This document shows positions 1 through 6,327 of a DNA stretch of 8,359 nucleotides, in pieces (the stretch's first letter is position 1; the number at the start of each line of letters is the position of its first letter). The position numbers were made by a program, and so were the translations under genes. Source of the stretch: Candidatus Cloacimonadota bacterium (GTDB lineage: Bacteria > Cloacimonadota > Cloacimonadia > Cloacimonadales > TCS61); assembly GCA_027858325.1 (NCBI GenBank), contig JAQICU010000118.1, positions 1 through 8,359 of the forward strand, given 5' to 3'. Under the pieces are notes generated by a model. That model saw only the letters and a program-made list of their open reading frames with translations, searched no databases and was not told the DNA's origin.

Positions 1-266
1 TTCAAGAAGGTGCCGGAGCAGGTGTTCCGGGTAATAGAGATTTTGTATTGAATGCTGTTGATTATATGGTTTCTGAAGGAACACTTATTGAGATAAGATC
101 TCGAGAAACACAATTCAACCCATTGAAAGAAATTAAGCCTGGAACCAAAAAATTCATTAGATGGTTCAACATTCTTTTCCCTTCTCTTTTATTGATCTTA
201 CTGGGGATTATGCATTACAGAAGAGAATTGCAACGAAGAAAGCATATAGGAGAACTTTATGAATAA
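1..266 (+). CDS. GldG-like ABC-system auxiliary protein, C-terminal part (partial)
   Basis: This is the 3' end of a gene cut by the left edge. The frame is open from base 3, so the TTG at 48 is internal and not the start. The visible residues contain a G-N-R-D-F-x-L-N-A-V-D-Y block followed by I-R-S-R. This is the usual ending of the extracytoplasmic domain in GldG and related ABC-type auxiliary proteins. A single hydrophobic helix (about bases 165-222, FNILFPSLLLILLGIMHY) follows, then a basic tail (RRELQRRKH) ending in the cytoplasm, as is normal for the family. In gliding Bacteroidota GldG works with GldA and GldF; elsewhere the homologues are uncharacterised transport components. The stop TAA overlaps the next gene by 8 bases, so the two are co-transcribed and probably work together. 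The family call rests on remembered motifs and on the DUF4340 neighbour, which commonly accompanies these proteins. Confidence 0.75.
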   Translation, partial: QEGAGAGVPGNRDFVLNAVDYMVSEGTLIEIRSRETQFNPLKEIKPGTKKFIRWFNILFPSLLLILLGIMHYRRELQRRKHIGELYE

Positions 267-1176
267 GAAACAAAAAATATATATTGGAATTTTAATTGTT
301 TTAGTAATTGTATTTCTCATCACAAAGAAGAGTGATAATGTTGAAAAACCTATCCGGTTTTTCCAAGCTGACTCTGCAAAAATTATGACAATTGAAATTT
401 CAAATATTAAAGATACATTAAGACTATCAAAACAAAATGAAACGTGGAAAATTGTGTTTCCTTTCGAAAATGATGCTAATGAATATCAGATCAATAACAT
501 ATTCTCTAAAGTACTAAATATAAAAACTTCCAATTTGCCAATATCGGAGAGTGAAAGTTCATTCGATACTTATAAAGTTACAAATAGCCATGGAACAAGG
601 ATAAAATTTCTTGATGAGAATAACAATGTTATAGATGATGCAATTATCGGTAAAAGTTCTTCCTCAAAGTCAACTCCGGCTAGAAGAGCGGATGAAAACA
701 AAATCTTCAAGTTAGAAGAAAATATTAATTATATTGTAACCTCAAATACAGATAAATGGAGAGAAAAAACTCTATTTGAAATTGAAGAATACAATATTGC
801 CAAAATATCCATTCTCAGCGATATTAATGCATACGAACTTACACCTTCGGATTCTTTATGGCATTACACTGATGGGAAGAGCAATTTAAACGTAAGTTTA
901 AATAATCCAGCACTTAGTGAAATTCTTTCCGAGTTAAACAAGCTCACTGTTAATGGTTTTATTGATAACAAATATGAAACATATAAAGAAAAACTTACTT
1001 TCCCAAGTCTTGAAATTGGAATTGAATTATTAGATGGATCAAGTCATTATATTAGAATTGCAATGGACAAAGATCCAAAATATGTTCTGCAATTTAATAA
1101 TGATGAGAATTTTCTTTATTCAGTTTATCAAGATTGGGTTGATAAATTCACAAAAGAAACAATGGATTTTAAATAA
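259..1176 (+). CDS. DUF4340 domain-containing membrane-anchored protein
   Basis: This 305-residue protein has one N-terminal transmembrane segment (residues 7-22, YIGILIVLVIVFLITK), preceded by a short lysine-rich stretch. That predicts an N-in anchor with the rest outside the cytoplasmic membrane. The ectodomain carries the repeating pattern seen in DUF4340 proteins: short beta-strand units with W-K-I or W-H-Y cores (ETWKIVFP near residue 62, SLWHYTDG near 200) and a W-R-E-K-T-L-F segment near 168-174. The start ATG is supported by AGGAGA at 248-253, five bases upstream. It overlaps the GldG-like gene by 8 bases. DUF4340 genes typically follow GldG-like ABC auxiliary genes, so this is probably an accessory part of that export or envelope system. 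No enzymatic residues are apparent and the molecular function is unknown. A strong terminator follows, so it is the last gene of its operon. Confidence 0.8.
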   Translation: MNKKQKIYIGILIVLVIVFLITKKSDNVEKPIRFFQADSAKIMTIEISNIKDTLRLSKQNETWKIVFPFENDANEYQINNIFSKVLNIKTSNLPISESESSFDTYKVTNSHGTRIKFLDENNNVIDDAIIGKSSSSKSTPARRADENKIFKLEENINYIVTSNTDKWREKTLFEIEEYNIAKISILSDINAYELTPSDSLWHYTDGKSNLNVSLNNPALSEILSELNKLTVNGFIDNKYETYKEKLTFPSLEIGIELLDGSSHYIRIAMDKDPKYVLQFNNDENFLYSVYQDWVDKFTKETMDFK

Positions 1177-1191
1177 ATTTTTGAAATATTC

Positions 1192-1213
1192 AATCAAATT
1201 TAAATCAAATTTA
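1192..1213 (+). repeat. 11-bp tandem direct repeat before the terminator
   Basis: The 11-mer AATCAAATTTA occurs twice back to back, at 1192-1202 and 1203-1213, between the DUF4340 stop codon and the terminator stem. Its AT-only character suggests local slippage. No function can be assigned. Confidence 0.6.
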
Positions 1214-1242
1214 GCTCGTTCATTATGAACGGGCTTTTTTTT
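1213..1242 (+). terminator. Rho-independent terminator of the GldG-like/DUF4340 operon
   Basis: A 10-bp stem (AGCTCGTTCA at 1213-1222 paired with TGAACGGGCT at 1226-1235, one T/G wobble) closes a 3-base loop. It is followed by a run of eight T (1235-1242). It lies 36 bases after the DUF4340 stop, exactly where a + strand terminator is expected. It separates the envelope operon from the catabolic operon. Confidence 0.93.
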
Positions 1243-1320
1243 GTGAATCTAAGTTAGAATAATTCATTCGCGATTTATTTGAGAATGTAAATTTATTAAA
1301 CTGAAGTTATTAAAAAATAT

Positions 1321-1347
1321 TTGACACGATGTCTTCGAAAATAGAAA
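1321..1347 (+). promoter_or_regulatory. Weak promoter candidate for the catabolic operon
   Basis: A perfect -35 hexamer TTGACA lies at 1321-1326. The best -10 match is TAGAAA at 1342-1347 after a short 15-base spacer, so the promoter is poor as written and may need an activator or an alternative sigma factor. A small dyad, GACA-CGA-TGTC (1323-1333), overlaps the -35 and could be half of an operator, but it is short enough to arise by chance. A second TTGACT at 1349-1354 has no convincing -10. A promoter somewhere in 1243-1407 is required because the preceding operon is terminated at 1242. Confidence 0.3.
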
Positions 1348-1357
1348 TTTGACTCTT

Positions 1358-1386
1358 TTCTCTCTTAATATTTCTTAAGAAGAGAA
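1358..1386 (+). promoter_or_regulatory. Imperfect palindrome/hairpin upstream of allH
   Basis: TTCTCTCTTAA (1358-1368) pairs with TTAAGAAGAGAA (1375-1386) to give 11 base pairs, with one bulged A (1380) and a 6-base loop TATTTC. It ends 21 bases before the allH start codon. It has no T-run, so it is not a terminator. It could be an operator for a dimeric repressor or a hairpin in the 5' leader that affects translation. The placement is suggestive but its role is inferred. Confidence 0.45.
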
Positions 1387-1407
1387 TGATAAGTTTTGTG
1401 GGGTTCT

Positions 1408-2229
1408 ATGGATATTCTAAATTATGGAGATTGTATAAAAAACGGTAATTACAAATTACACTCCAAATTTAATAGTGTTCATAATTACACAAATGATCTT
1501 GAAATAGTCTCTCTAGTTTCAGCTAAAATTGGGAATGGACCCAATAATGTTGTTTTGAATAAATTGCCATATCTTGCTGAACAAACTTTGCTTGTCTCCG
1601 ATCATACTCTTACGATCGGCAATACAGCTCTTCAAATTGTTCAATCAGAACCTCGAATCGAAGAAAATATAATCATAAATAACAAATCGCATCTGTTATC
1701 CACGACTGAAATATTAATGGATGAGATCTCAGATAAAATGTCTCCGAAAAGTCTCGGATTTTTACTATTCCCCGCTAACAAGATATTCTTCCAAACCTCT
1801 TTTGAAAAAGCATTTGTTTTTCATGTGAAAAAAGCAGTTCAAAATATTTCTTTAGAAGAACTCCCCTCAATTGCCAAAAACATGAGAGGAGTTGGATTTG
1901 GGCTAACACCCAGCGGAGATGATTTTAATTGCGGGATCCTATATGCTTTGAACTATCTAAATGAAATTATTAGTAAAGACTTTTCTGAGATAATTGAAGA
2001 ATGCTATTTGAGTTCAATTGGTAATAATTTAATCTCAAACACATTTCTAAAATTTGCTTGTTCAAATAATTATTATGAAAATTTCTATGGATTATTGAAA
2101 GCATTGAAACAAAATAATAAAAATGTGATTTCACATTTTACAAACAAAATAATTGATTCCGGACATACATCCGGATCTGATATGTTAACAGGTTTTATCC
2201 TGACATTAAAAGGAGTTCTAAATGATTAA
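1408..2229 (+). CDS. allH: DUF2877 protein, oxamic transcarbamylase subunit AllH
   Basis: This 273-residue DUF2877 protein is homologous to E. coli AllH (formerly YlbF). Its hallmark is the motif GVGFGLTPSGDDFNCG at residues 161-176, with a second conserved stretch SGHTSGSDMLTGF at 251-263 near the C-terminus. In E. coli AllF (FdrA), AllG and AllH together make up oxamic transcarbamylase, which converts oxalurate and phosphate to oxamate and carbamoyl phosphate in anaerobic allantoin use. The protein has no signal peptide or membrane segment, so it is cytoplasmic. I place the start at ATG 1408, although the ribosome site is weak (GGGG at 1400-1403, close to the start). A TTG at 1396 in the same frame would add four residues and is less likely. 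The stop overlaps fdrA by 8 bases. It is first in the operon here, whereas E. coli has it third. The family call is firm; the substrate is inferred. Confidence 0.85.
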   Translation: MDILNYGDCIKNGNYKLHSKFNSVHNYTNDLEIVSLVSAKIGNGPNNVVLNKLPYLAEQTLLVSDHTLTIGNTALQIVQSEPRIEENIIINNKSHLLSTTEILMDEISDKMSPKSLGFLLFPANKIFFQTSFEKAFVFHVKKAVQNISLEELPSIAKNMRGVGFGLTPSGDDFNCGILYALNYLNEIISKDFSEIIEECYLSSIGNNLISNTFLKFACSNNYYENFYGLLKALKQNNKNVISHFTNKIIDSGHTSGSDMLTGFILTLKGVLND

Positions 2230-3772
2230 AAGTATAGTTAAAAAAGGTGAATATTTTGATTCCGTGAGTCTGATGATCGTGGGAAAAGATATTACTCTAA
2301 TGGATAATGTAATTGATGCAACTGTTGTGATGGCAACACAAGAAAATAAATCAATTCTCAAAACTGCTGGTCTCTATTTGGATGAATTCGAAAAATACGA
2401 TGATACGGATCTATTGATTGTTATAAAATCTGATTTCGAAGATAAATTTGAAGAAATATTTGAAAATGTAAATAATTTATTAATTGAGATCAGAAACAAG
2501 AAAGATGATCAAGGATCATTCACTCCCAAAAGTTTGGAAGGTGCAATCAAGATTCAACCTGACTCTAATCTTGCCCTTATCTCCATTGCTGGAAGATTTG
2601 CTGGTGATGAAGCGATGAAAGCTTTGAAGAAAGGTCTGAATGTGATGCTGTTTTCCGATAACGTTTCACTGGAAACAGAAATTGAATTAAAACAATATGC
2701 ACTTGCCAATGATTTGCTGATGATGGGACCCGATTGTGGAACAGCGATTATTAATGGTGTTCCATTAGCATTTTCCAATGCAGTAAATAGAGGAGATATT
2801 GGTATTATTGCAGCGTCAGGAACCGGTTTGCAGGAAGTCAGCTCCATTATTTCAGAAGAAGGTTTTGGAATTTCTCAAGCTATTGGAACAGGTGGACGTG
2901 ATATCAAAGAAGCGGTTGGTGGGCTGATGTTTATCTCATCTTTAGAAGCTCTAAAAGATGATGATGAGACAAAGGTAATTGTTCTTGTTTCCAAACCACC
3001 ACATCCAACAGTTCTAAATAAGATCAATGCTAAACTTAATGAAATATCTAAACCTGTTGTTAGTATCTTTCTGGGTGCTGATGCAGATATGGTAGAAGAA
3101 AGCGGCGCTATTGCTGCGAAGACACTCGAAGAAGCTGCTCTGCTTGCTTGTGCAATTTCAGATAATCTTGATACTTCAAAAGTAGCAGAATTTTTAGAAG
3201 AAAGAAGATTAAGTTATGGAGCAATTGCAGAAAAAGAAGTTAAAAAAATTTCTTCAGGAAGAAAATATATTCGCGGATTATTCAGTGGTGGAACTCTTTG
3301 TGATGAAGCTCAGATCATTCTCAAAAAAGATATTAATAATATTTTCAGCAATAGATCAGGAGATGAAAAATTTGCTTTAGCAGATTCATGGACAAGTAAA
3401 GAGCATACCTTGGTCGATCTGGGTGAAGATGAATTTACGGTAGGTCGTTTACATCCAATGATGGATTTTGATCTGAGGAATAAACGAATTATTCAAGAAG
3501 CAAAAGATAAGGAAACTGCTATAATTTTATTTGATCTTGTGTTGGGTTATGGTGCACATGCTGATCCCATTAATGAGATACTTCCAATAATTAAAGAAGC
3601 ACAAGAAATTGCTTCTAACATCTCATTCATCTGTTCTGTAACTGGAACCGAGCAAGATCCTCAAAACAGAAGCAAGATAATAAAAGTTCTAGAAGAAAAT
3701 GGAGTTATCGTAATGCCATCGAATGCAGCAGCTGCAGAAATTGTTAACTTGATAACTAAAGAGATAAAATGA
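2222..3772 (+). CDS. fdrA: FdrA/AllF, acyl-CoA synthetase-like subunit of oxamic transcarbamylase
   Basis: This 516-residue protein is of the FdrA family, somewhat shorter than E. coli FdrA (555). Its fold is that of the succinyl-CoA synthetase alpha chain: a Rossmann-type nucleotide or CoA-binding domain with IAGRFAGDEA (122-131), GPDCGTA (169-175), AASGTGLQE (197-205) and GTGGRDI (222-228). A second flavodoxin-like part follows, with GLFSGGTLCDEA (352-363), LVDLGEDEFTVGRLHPMMD (397-415) and LVLGYGAHADP (439-449). Aligned by eye, the phosphohistidine site of succinyl-CoA synthetase (G-H-A-G-A-I) corresponds to E-E-S-G-A-I at 292-297. The catalytic His therefore appears to be absent, which fits a carbamoyl-transfer enzyme rather than a CoA ligase. 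The start is supported by AGGAG at 2211-2215, and the gene overlaps allH by 8 bases. With AllG and AllH it should release carbamoyl phosphate from a ureido acid such as oxalurate. Confidence 0.88.
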   Translation: MIKSIVKKGEYFDSVSLMIVGKDITLMDNVIDATVVMATQENKSILKTAGLYLDEFEKYDDTDLLIVIKSDFEDKFEEIFENVNNLLIEIRNKKDDQGSFTPKSLEGAIKIQPDSNLALISIAGRFAGDEAMKALKKGLNVMLFSDNVSLETEIELKQYALANDLLMMGPDCGTAIINGVPLAFSNAVNRGDIGIIAASGTGLQEVSSIISEEGFGISQAIGTGGRDIKEAVGGLMFISSLEALKDDDETKVIVLVSKPPHPTVLNKINAKLNEISKPVVSIFLGADADMVEESGAIAAKTLEEAALLACAISDNLDTSKVAEFLEERRLSYGAIAEKEVKKISSGRKYIRGLFSGGTLCDEAQIILKKDINNIFSNRSGDEKFALADSWTSKEHTLVDLGEDEFTVGRLHPMMDFDLRNKRIIQEAKDKETAIILFDLVLGYGAHADPINEILPIIKEAQEIASNISFICSVTGTEQDPQNRSKIIKVLEENGVIVMPSNAAAAEIVNLITKEIK

Positions 3773-3796
3773 ATACTGCAAAACTAATCATTTTTT

Positions 3797-3893
3797 GTCA
3801 TCCTGACAAATCTTGCACGTTGTTCCTTGGAAGGATCTATGCTATAATAAGATTCTTCGTGAGAAATATCTTCGAAGATTTCCTCAGAAAGAC
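3797..3893. repeat. Palindromic intergenic repeat, type A (GTCATCCTGA...CTCAGAAAGAC)
   Basis: This element of about 97 bp fills most of the gap between fdrA and allG. The outer ends are complementary: GTCATCCTGA at 3797-3806 and TCAGAAAGAC at 3884-3893, with two mismatches. Inside lies a hairpin of AAGGATCT (3831-3838) with AGATTCTT (3850-3857), fully paired if a G-U is allowed. A perfect 12-base palindrome ATCTTCGAAGAT (3868-3879) is nearby. Elements combining GTCATCCTGA, AAGGATCT and AGATTCTTCG are, as I remember them, dispersed intergenic repeats in Cloacimonadota and other FCB genomes. No transposase is present, so any movement would rely on an enzyme elsewhere. The copy looks degenerate relative to that remembered consensus. 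Confidence 0.7.
3820..3848 (+). promoter_or_regulatory. Possible internal promoter inside repeat A, before allG
   Basis: TTGTTC (3820-3825), a 17-base spacer and a perfect TATAAT (3843-3848) form a plausible sigma-70-type promoter pointing at allG. Transcription would begin near 3855 and leave a leader of roughly 75 bases before the ATG at 3932. The -10 lies in the loop of the repeat's inner hairpin. The -35 matches at only three of six positions and AT-rich DNA gives frequent TATAAT matches, so this is tentative. Confidence 0.3.
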
Positions 3894-3931
3894 GAACTTT
3901 ATTTTTAATAAAATATAATAGAGGAGGACAT

Positions 3932-5338
3932 ATGAGTTTTAAGAAGTTATTTGGAAAGAAAGTTGAAGTAGTTAATGTTGGTCTGGATTCATTTAGAGAT
4001 GATTTGGAAAAACAAGGAGAAAAAGTTATCAATGTAGAATGGACTCCTCCAGCCAATATTGATAAAAATGTCCTGCAAATATTACAGGAAAATAAAGCAA
4101 TAATCGAAGCAGCCAATGAAAAAGCTTTGGAGATCATTCTCAATGGAAAACCATATTTGGTAGGACTTGATATTGCCAGAAATGTAATCCCCGGTATGAG
4201 TGAAAATCTGTTATTACATTCCGGTCCTCCCATAACCTGGGATAGAGTTAGCGGTCCTATGAAAGGCGCGATGATCGGAGCTATTATCTACGAAGGAAAG
4301 GCAAAAAATTTCGATGAGGCAGAAAAGTTGGCAGCCTCCGGCGAATTCCAATTCTCTCCTTGCCATGAGCACGAAACAGTTGGTCCTATGGCCGGAGTTG
4401 TTTCAGCATCTATGCCGGTTTTCGTTCTTAAAAATGAAGAATACGGCAATTATGCCTATTGTACTTTAAATGAGGGCTTGGGAAAAGTACTTCGCTATGG
4501 TGCCTATGATACTGAAACCATAGAAAGATTGAAATGGATGGAAAAAGAACTTTATCCAACTTTGAAGAAAGCTGTTGATTTCATCGGGAAAATTGACCTT
4601 AAAAATATAATTGCCCAAGCATTACACATGGGAGACGAAGTTCATAATCGTAATAGAGCAGGTACATCTCTTTTCTACAGAGCAATAGCTCCAGCAATTG
4701 TACAAACATGTGATAAACAAGATGTGGTTGCCAAGGTTCTCAATTTTATAAATGGAAACGATCATTTCTTTCTGAATCTATCAATGCCTGTTGGTAAAGT
4801 AACTCTGGATGCTGCAAGAAATATAAAAAATAGCAGTATCGTAGTTGCAATGACCAGAAATGGAACCGATTTTGGTTTGCAGCTTGCAGGCACTAAGGAT
4901 TCATGGTTTGTGGGAGCAGCATTAGTCCCAGATGCTCTTTACTTCCCCGGTTTTACAAAAGAGGATGCTAACCCTGATATTGGTGATAGCTCAATAACTG
5001 AAACTGTTGGGTTAGGCGGATTTGCCATTGCAGCATCTCCGGCTATTGTCCAATTTGTGGGTGGAACTGCTAACGATGCAGTTAACTACACTTTGGCAAT
5101 GTATGAAATAGCTTTTGGTGAAAATAATATGTATCAAATCCCATATTTGAACTTCCGTGGAACACCCACTGGAATCGATGTAACAAAAGTAGTAGAAAAG
5201 GGTTTAACACCATTTATTGATACTGGCGTTGCCCATAAAGATCCGGGAATTGGACAGGTTGGCGCCGGTGTATTAAGTGCACCGATGGACCCGTTTATCA
5301 AAGCAGCAACCGGTTTAGCTGAACAATTTGGGAAATAA
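3932..5338 (+). CDS. allG: DUF1116 protein, oxamic transcarbamylase subunit AllG
   Basis: This 468-residue DUF1116 protein is homologous to E. coli AllG (formerly YlbE, about 420 residues). Conserved blocks are visible in order: LHSGPPITWDRVSGPMKGA (95-113), a Cys/His-rich FSPCHEHETVGPMAGVVSAS (141-160), ALHMGDEVHNRNRAGTSLF (230-248), RNGTDFGLQLAG (309-320) and a glycine-rich C-terminus GVAHKDPGIGQVGAGV (432-447). The C-H-E-H cluster and the M-G-D-E-V-H-N-R-N segment are the best candidates for active-site residues. In E. coli this protein is one of the three subunits of the enzyme that phosphorolyses oxalurate to oxamate plus carbamoyl phosphate. The start is very well supported by GAGGAGG at 3921-3927. 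The protein has no signal peptide and is cytoplasmic. It is separated from fdrA by repeat A and from the next gene by repeat B, so its expression may be tuned separately from its partners. Confidence 0.87.
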   Translation: MSFKKLFGKKVEVVNVGLDSFRDDLEKQGEKVINVEWTPPANIDKNVLQILQENKAIIEAANEKALEIILNGKPYLVGLDIARNVIPGMSENLLLHSGPPITWDRVSGPMKGAMIGAIIYEGKAKNFDEAEKLAASGEFQFSPCHEHETVGPMAGVVSASMPVFVLKNEEYGNYAYCTLNEGLGKVLRYGAYDTETIERLKWMEKELYPTLKKAVDFIGKIDLKNIIAQALHMGDEVHNRNRAGTSLFYRAIAPAIVQTCDKQDVVAKVLNFINGNDHFFLNLSMPVGKVTLDAARNIKNSSIVVAMTRNGTDFGLQLAGTKDSWFVGAALVPDALYFPGFTKEDANPDIGDSSITETVGLGGFAIAASPAIVQFVGGTANDAVNYTLAMYEIAFGENNMYQIPYLNFRGTPTGIDVTKVVEKGLTPFIDTGVAHKDPGIGQVGAGVLSAPMDPFIKAATGLAEQFGK

Positions 5339-5363
5339 ATGAATTTAAAAATAGAGTGATTTT

Positions 5364-5441
5364 ACCTCACCTCGATCCTTTCCTAAAAGGAGAGGAAGTA
5401 TTAGACTCCTTCTCCTTGATAGGAGAAGGCTGGGATGAGGT
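5364..5441. repeat. Palindromic intergenic repeat, type B (two hairpins on a closing stem)
   Basis: This element of 78 bp has complementary ends: ACCTCACCTCG (5364-5374) with TGGGATGAGGT (5431-5441), one mismatch if wobbles are allowed. They enclose two neat hairpins. TCCTTTCCT (5376-5384) pairs with AGGAGAGGA (5388-5396) over a 3-base loop, and CCTTCTCCT (5408-5416) pairs perfectly with AGGAGAAGG (5421-5429) over TGAT. The whole folds as a three-way junction. Repeats of the CCTCACC...TCTCCT...AGGAGA...GATGAGGT kind are, as I remember them, common dispersed intergenic elements in several phyla, including FCB bacteria. There is no T-run after either hairpin, so it is not a canonical terminator. 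Confidence 0.75.
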
Positions 5442-5486
5442 GGATAATGCAAAGTAGAGCAATTAAATAAATAAAAGGAGAAAATT

Positions 5487-6302
5487 ATGAAACCACAAGA
5501 ATTTTTAGAGTTTATGGACAATGTTAAAGTACATGATCTTACACAGAGATTAAGTATTCACACTCCGCCCTGGCCAAGTTATATGCCATTGCAGATTCAG
5601 TATTTTAAGAGATTAGCTGGAGCTCATATGGGACAAGGGGCAAATGGTCAGATCATAAAAACAAGTAATCACGTTGGAACTCATATTGATGGTCAGATCC
5701 ACTTCTTTGCGAGTGGAAAAACAATTGGTGAAGTACCGATAAAAGATTGGATCGGACAAGGTGTGGTTGTCGATATTTCTGATGAAGTTTCAGATTATTC
5801 ACTTTATACTCCTGAAATGCTGATGAAGAAAGTTGACATCCATAAAGGTGATATTCTCATCATCAACACTGGTTATCATAAATATAGCTGGGATCAACCA
5901 GAATCTGATGAAGTTCGATACTTTGTAAAACATCCTGGTCCAAGTCCTGAATTTCATCAATGGGCATTGGATATGGAAATAAAATGGATCGGAGTAGATT
6001 GCGGCAGTGCGGATCACCCAATGAATACGATCATTCGCGATTGGCATCCAAAACCTTTCAAAGAAGCTGAGAAAAAATTAGTTGCAGATTATGGAAAAAC
6101 CTGGGATGAAATGTTCCCATTAGAAGAGTTCTATCAAGTAATGCATCTTAATCTTTTCCCAAAAGGATTACTTCATGCGGAGAATCTGGGTGGTGAGATC
6201 AACAAAGTTAATAACAAGCGTGTTTGGATTGGAATGTTCCCACTACGCGGTATTGAATTAGAATCTTCCATGTGTCGTATAATAGCAATGGAATCTGAGT
6301 AG
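5487..6302 (+). CDS. Cyclase-family metal-dependent hydrolase (kynurenine formamidase/isatin hydrolase fold)
   Basis: This 271-residue protein belongs to the cyclase family (PF04199). The metal-binding signature H-x-G-T-H-x-D-x-x-x-H is at residues 62-72 (NHVGTHIDGQIHF), giving His62, His66, Asp68 and His72 as metal ligands. The proline usually found before the last His is a Gln-Ile pair here. The C-terminal GLLHAENLGG contains Glu232, matching the conserved E-N-L of the family, and the central HPGPSPEF (149-156) matches the family's H/F-P-G loop. Known members hydrolyse amide bonds (N-formylkynurenine, isatin). Next to oxalurate-cleaving genes and a molybdenum hydroxylase, a ring-opening amidohydrolase of a cyclic imide or ureide is the natural suggestion, but the substrate cannot be read from sequence. 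AGGAG at 5476-5480 fixes the start. It has no signal peptide. The family call is strong; the role is inferred. Confidence 0.85.
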   Translation: MKPQEFLEFMDNVKVHDLTQRLSIHTPPWPSYMPLQIQYFKRLAGAHMGQGANGQIIKTSNHVGTHIDGQIHFFASGKTIGEVPIKDWIGQGVVVDISDEVSDYSLYTPEMLMKKVDIHKGDILIINTGYHKYSWDQPESDEVRYFVKHPGPSPEFHQWALDMEIKWIGVDCGSADHPMNTIIRDWHPKPFKEAEKKLVADYGKTWDEMFPLEEFYQVMHLNLFPKGLLHAENLGGEINKVNNKRVWIGMFPLRGIELESSMCRIIAMESE

Positions 6303-6327
6303 AAAAAAATAGGAAGTAGAAAACAGG

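Noticed and set aside
1034..1228. 64-codon open frame on the + strand
   Set aside because: It lies mostly inside the DUF4340 gene in another frame and runs into the terminator stem. Its composition is that of a shadow frame.
1396..1407. TTG start four codons upstream of the chosen allH start
   Set aside because: It has no ribosome site at a good distance, and the ATG at 1408 starts the protein at a more typical place.
1386..1448. 20-codon open frame (ATG at 1386) overlapping the start of allH in another frame, possible leader peptide
   Set aside because: An AGAAGAG-like stretch lies upstream, but it overlaps the hairpin and allH. There is no run of regulatory codons, and such short frames are common in AT-rich DNA.
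2554..2847. Open frame on the - strand within fdrA
   Set aside because: It is antisense to a conserved domain of FdrA and shows no family resemblance.
3914..3919. TATAAT just before allG as a -10 box
   Set aside because: Transcription would begin inside the Shine-Dalgarno sequence, and there is no -35 at the right distance.
3784..4233. Long open frame on the - strand across the repeat and the 5' part of allG
   Set aside because: It is antisense to the well-supported allG and includes repeat sequence. No recognisable domain is visible.
5408..5441. Hairpin in repeat B as a rho-independent terminator after allG
   Set aside because: The stem is strong, but no T-run follows on either strand, and the genes downstream have no obvious promoter of their own.
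5416..5448. TTGATA...GATAAT promoter before the cyclase gene
   Set aside because: The spacer is 21 bases, too long for a sigma-70 promoter, and it overlaps the repeat hairpin.
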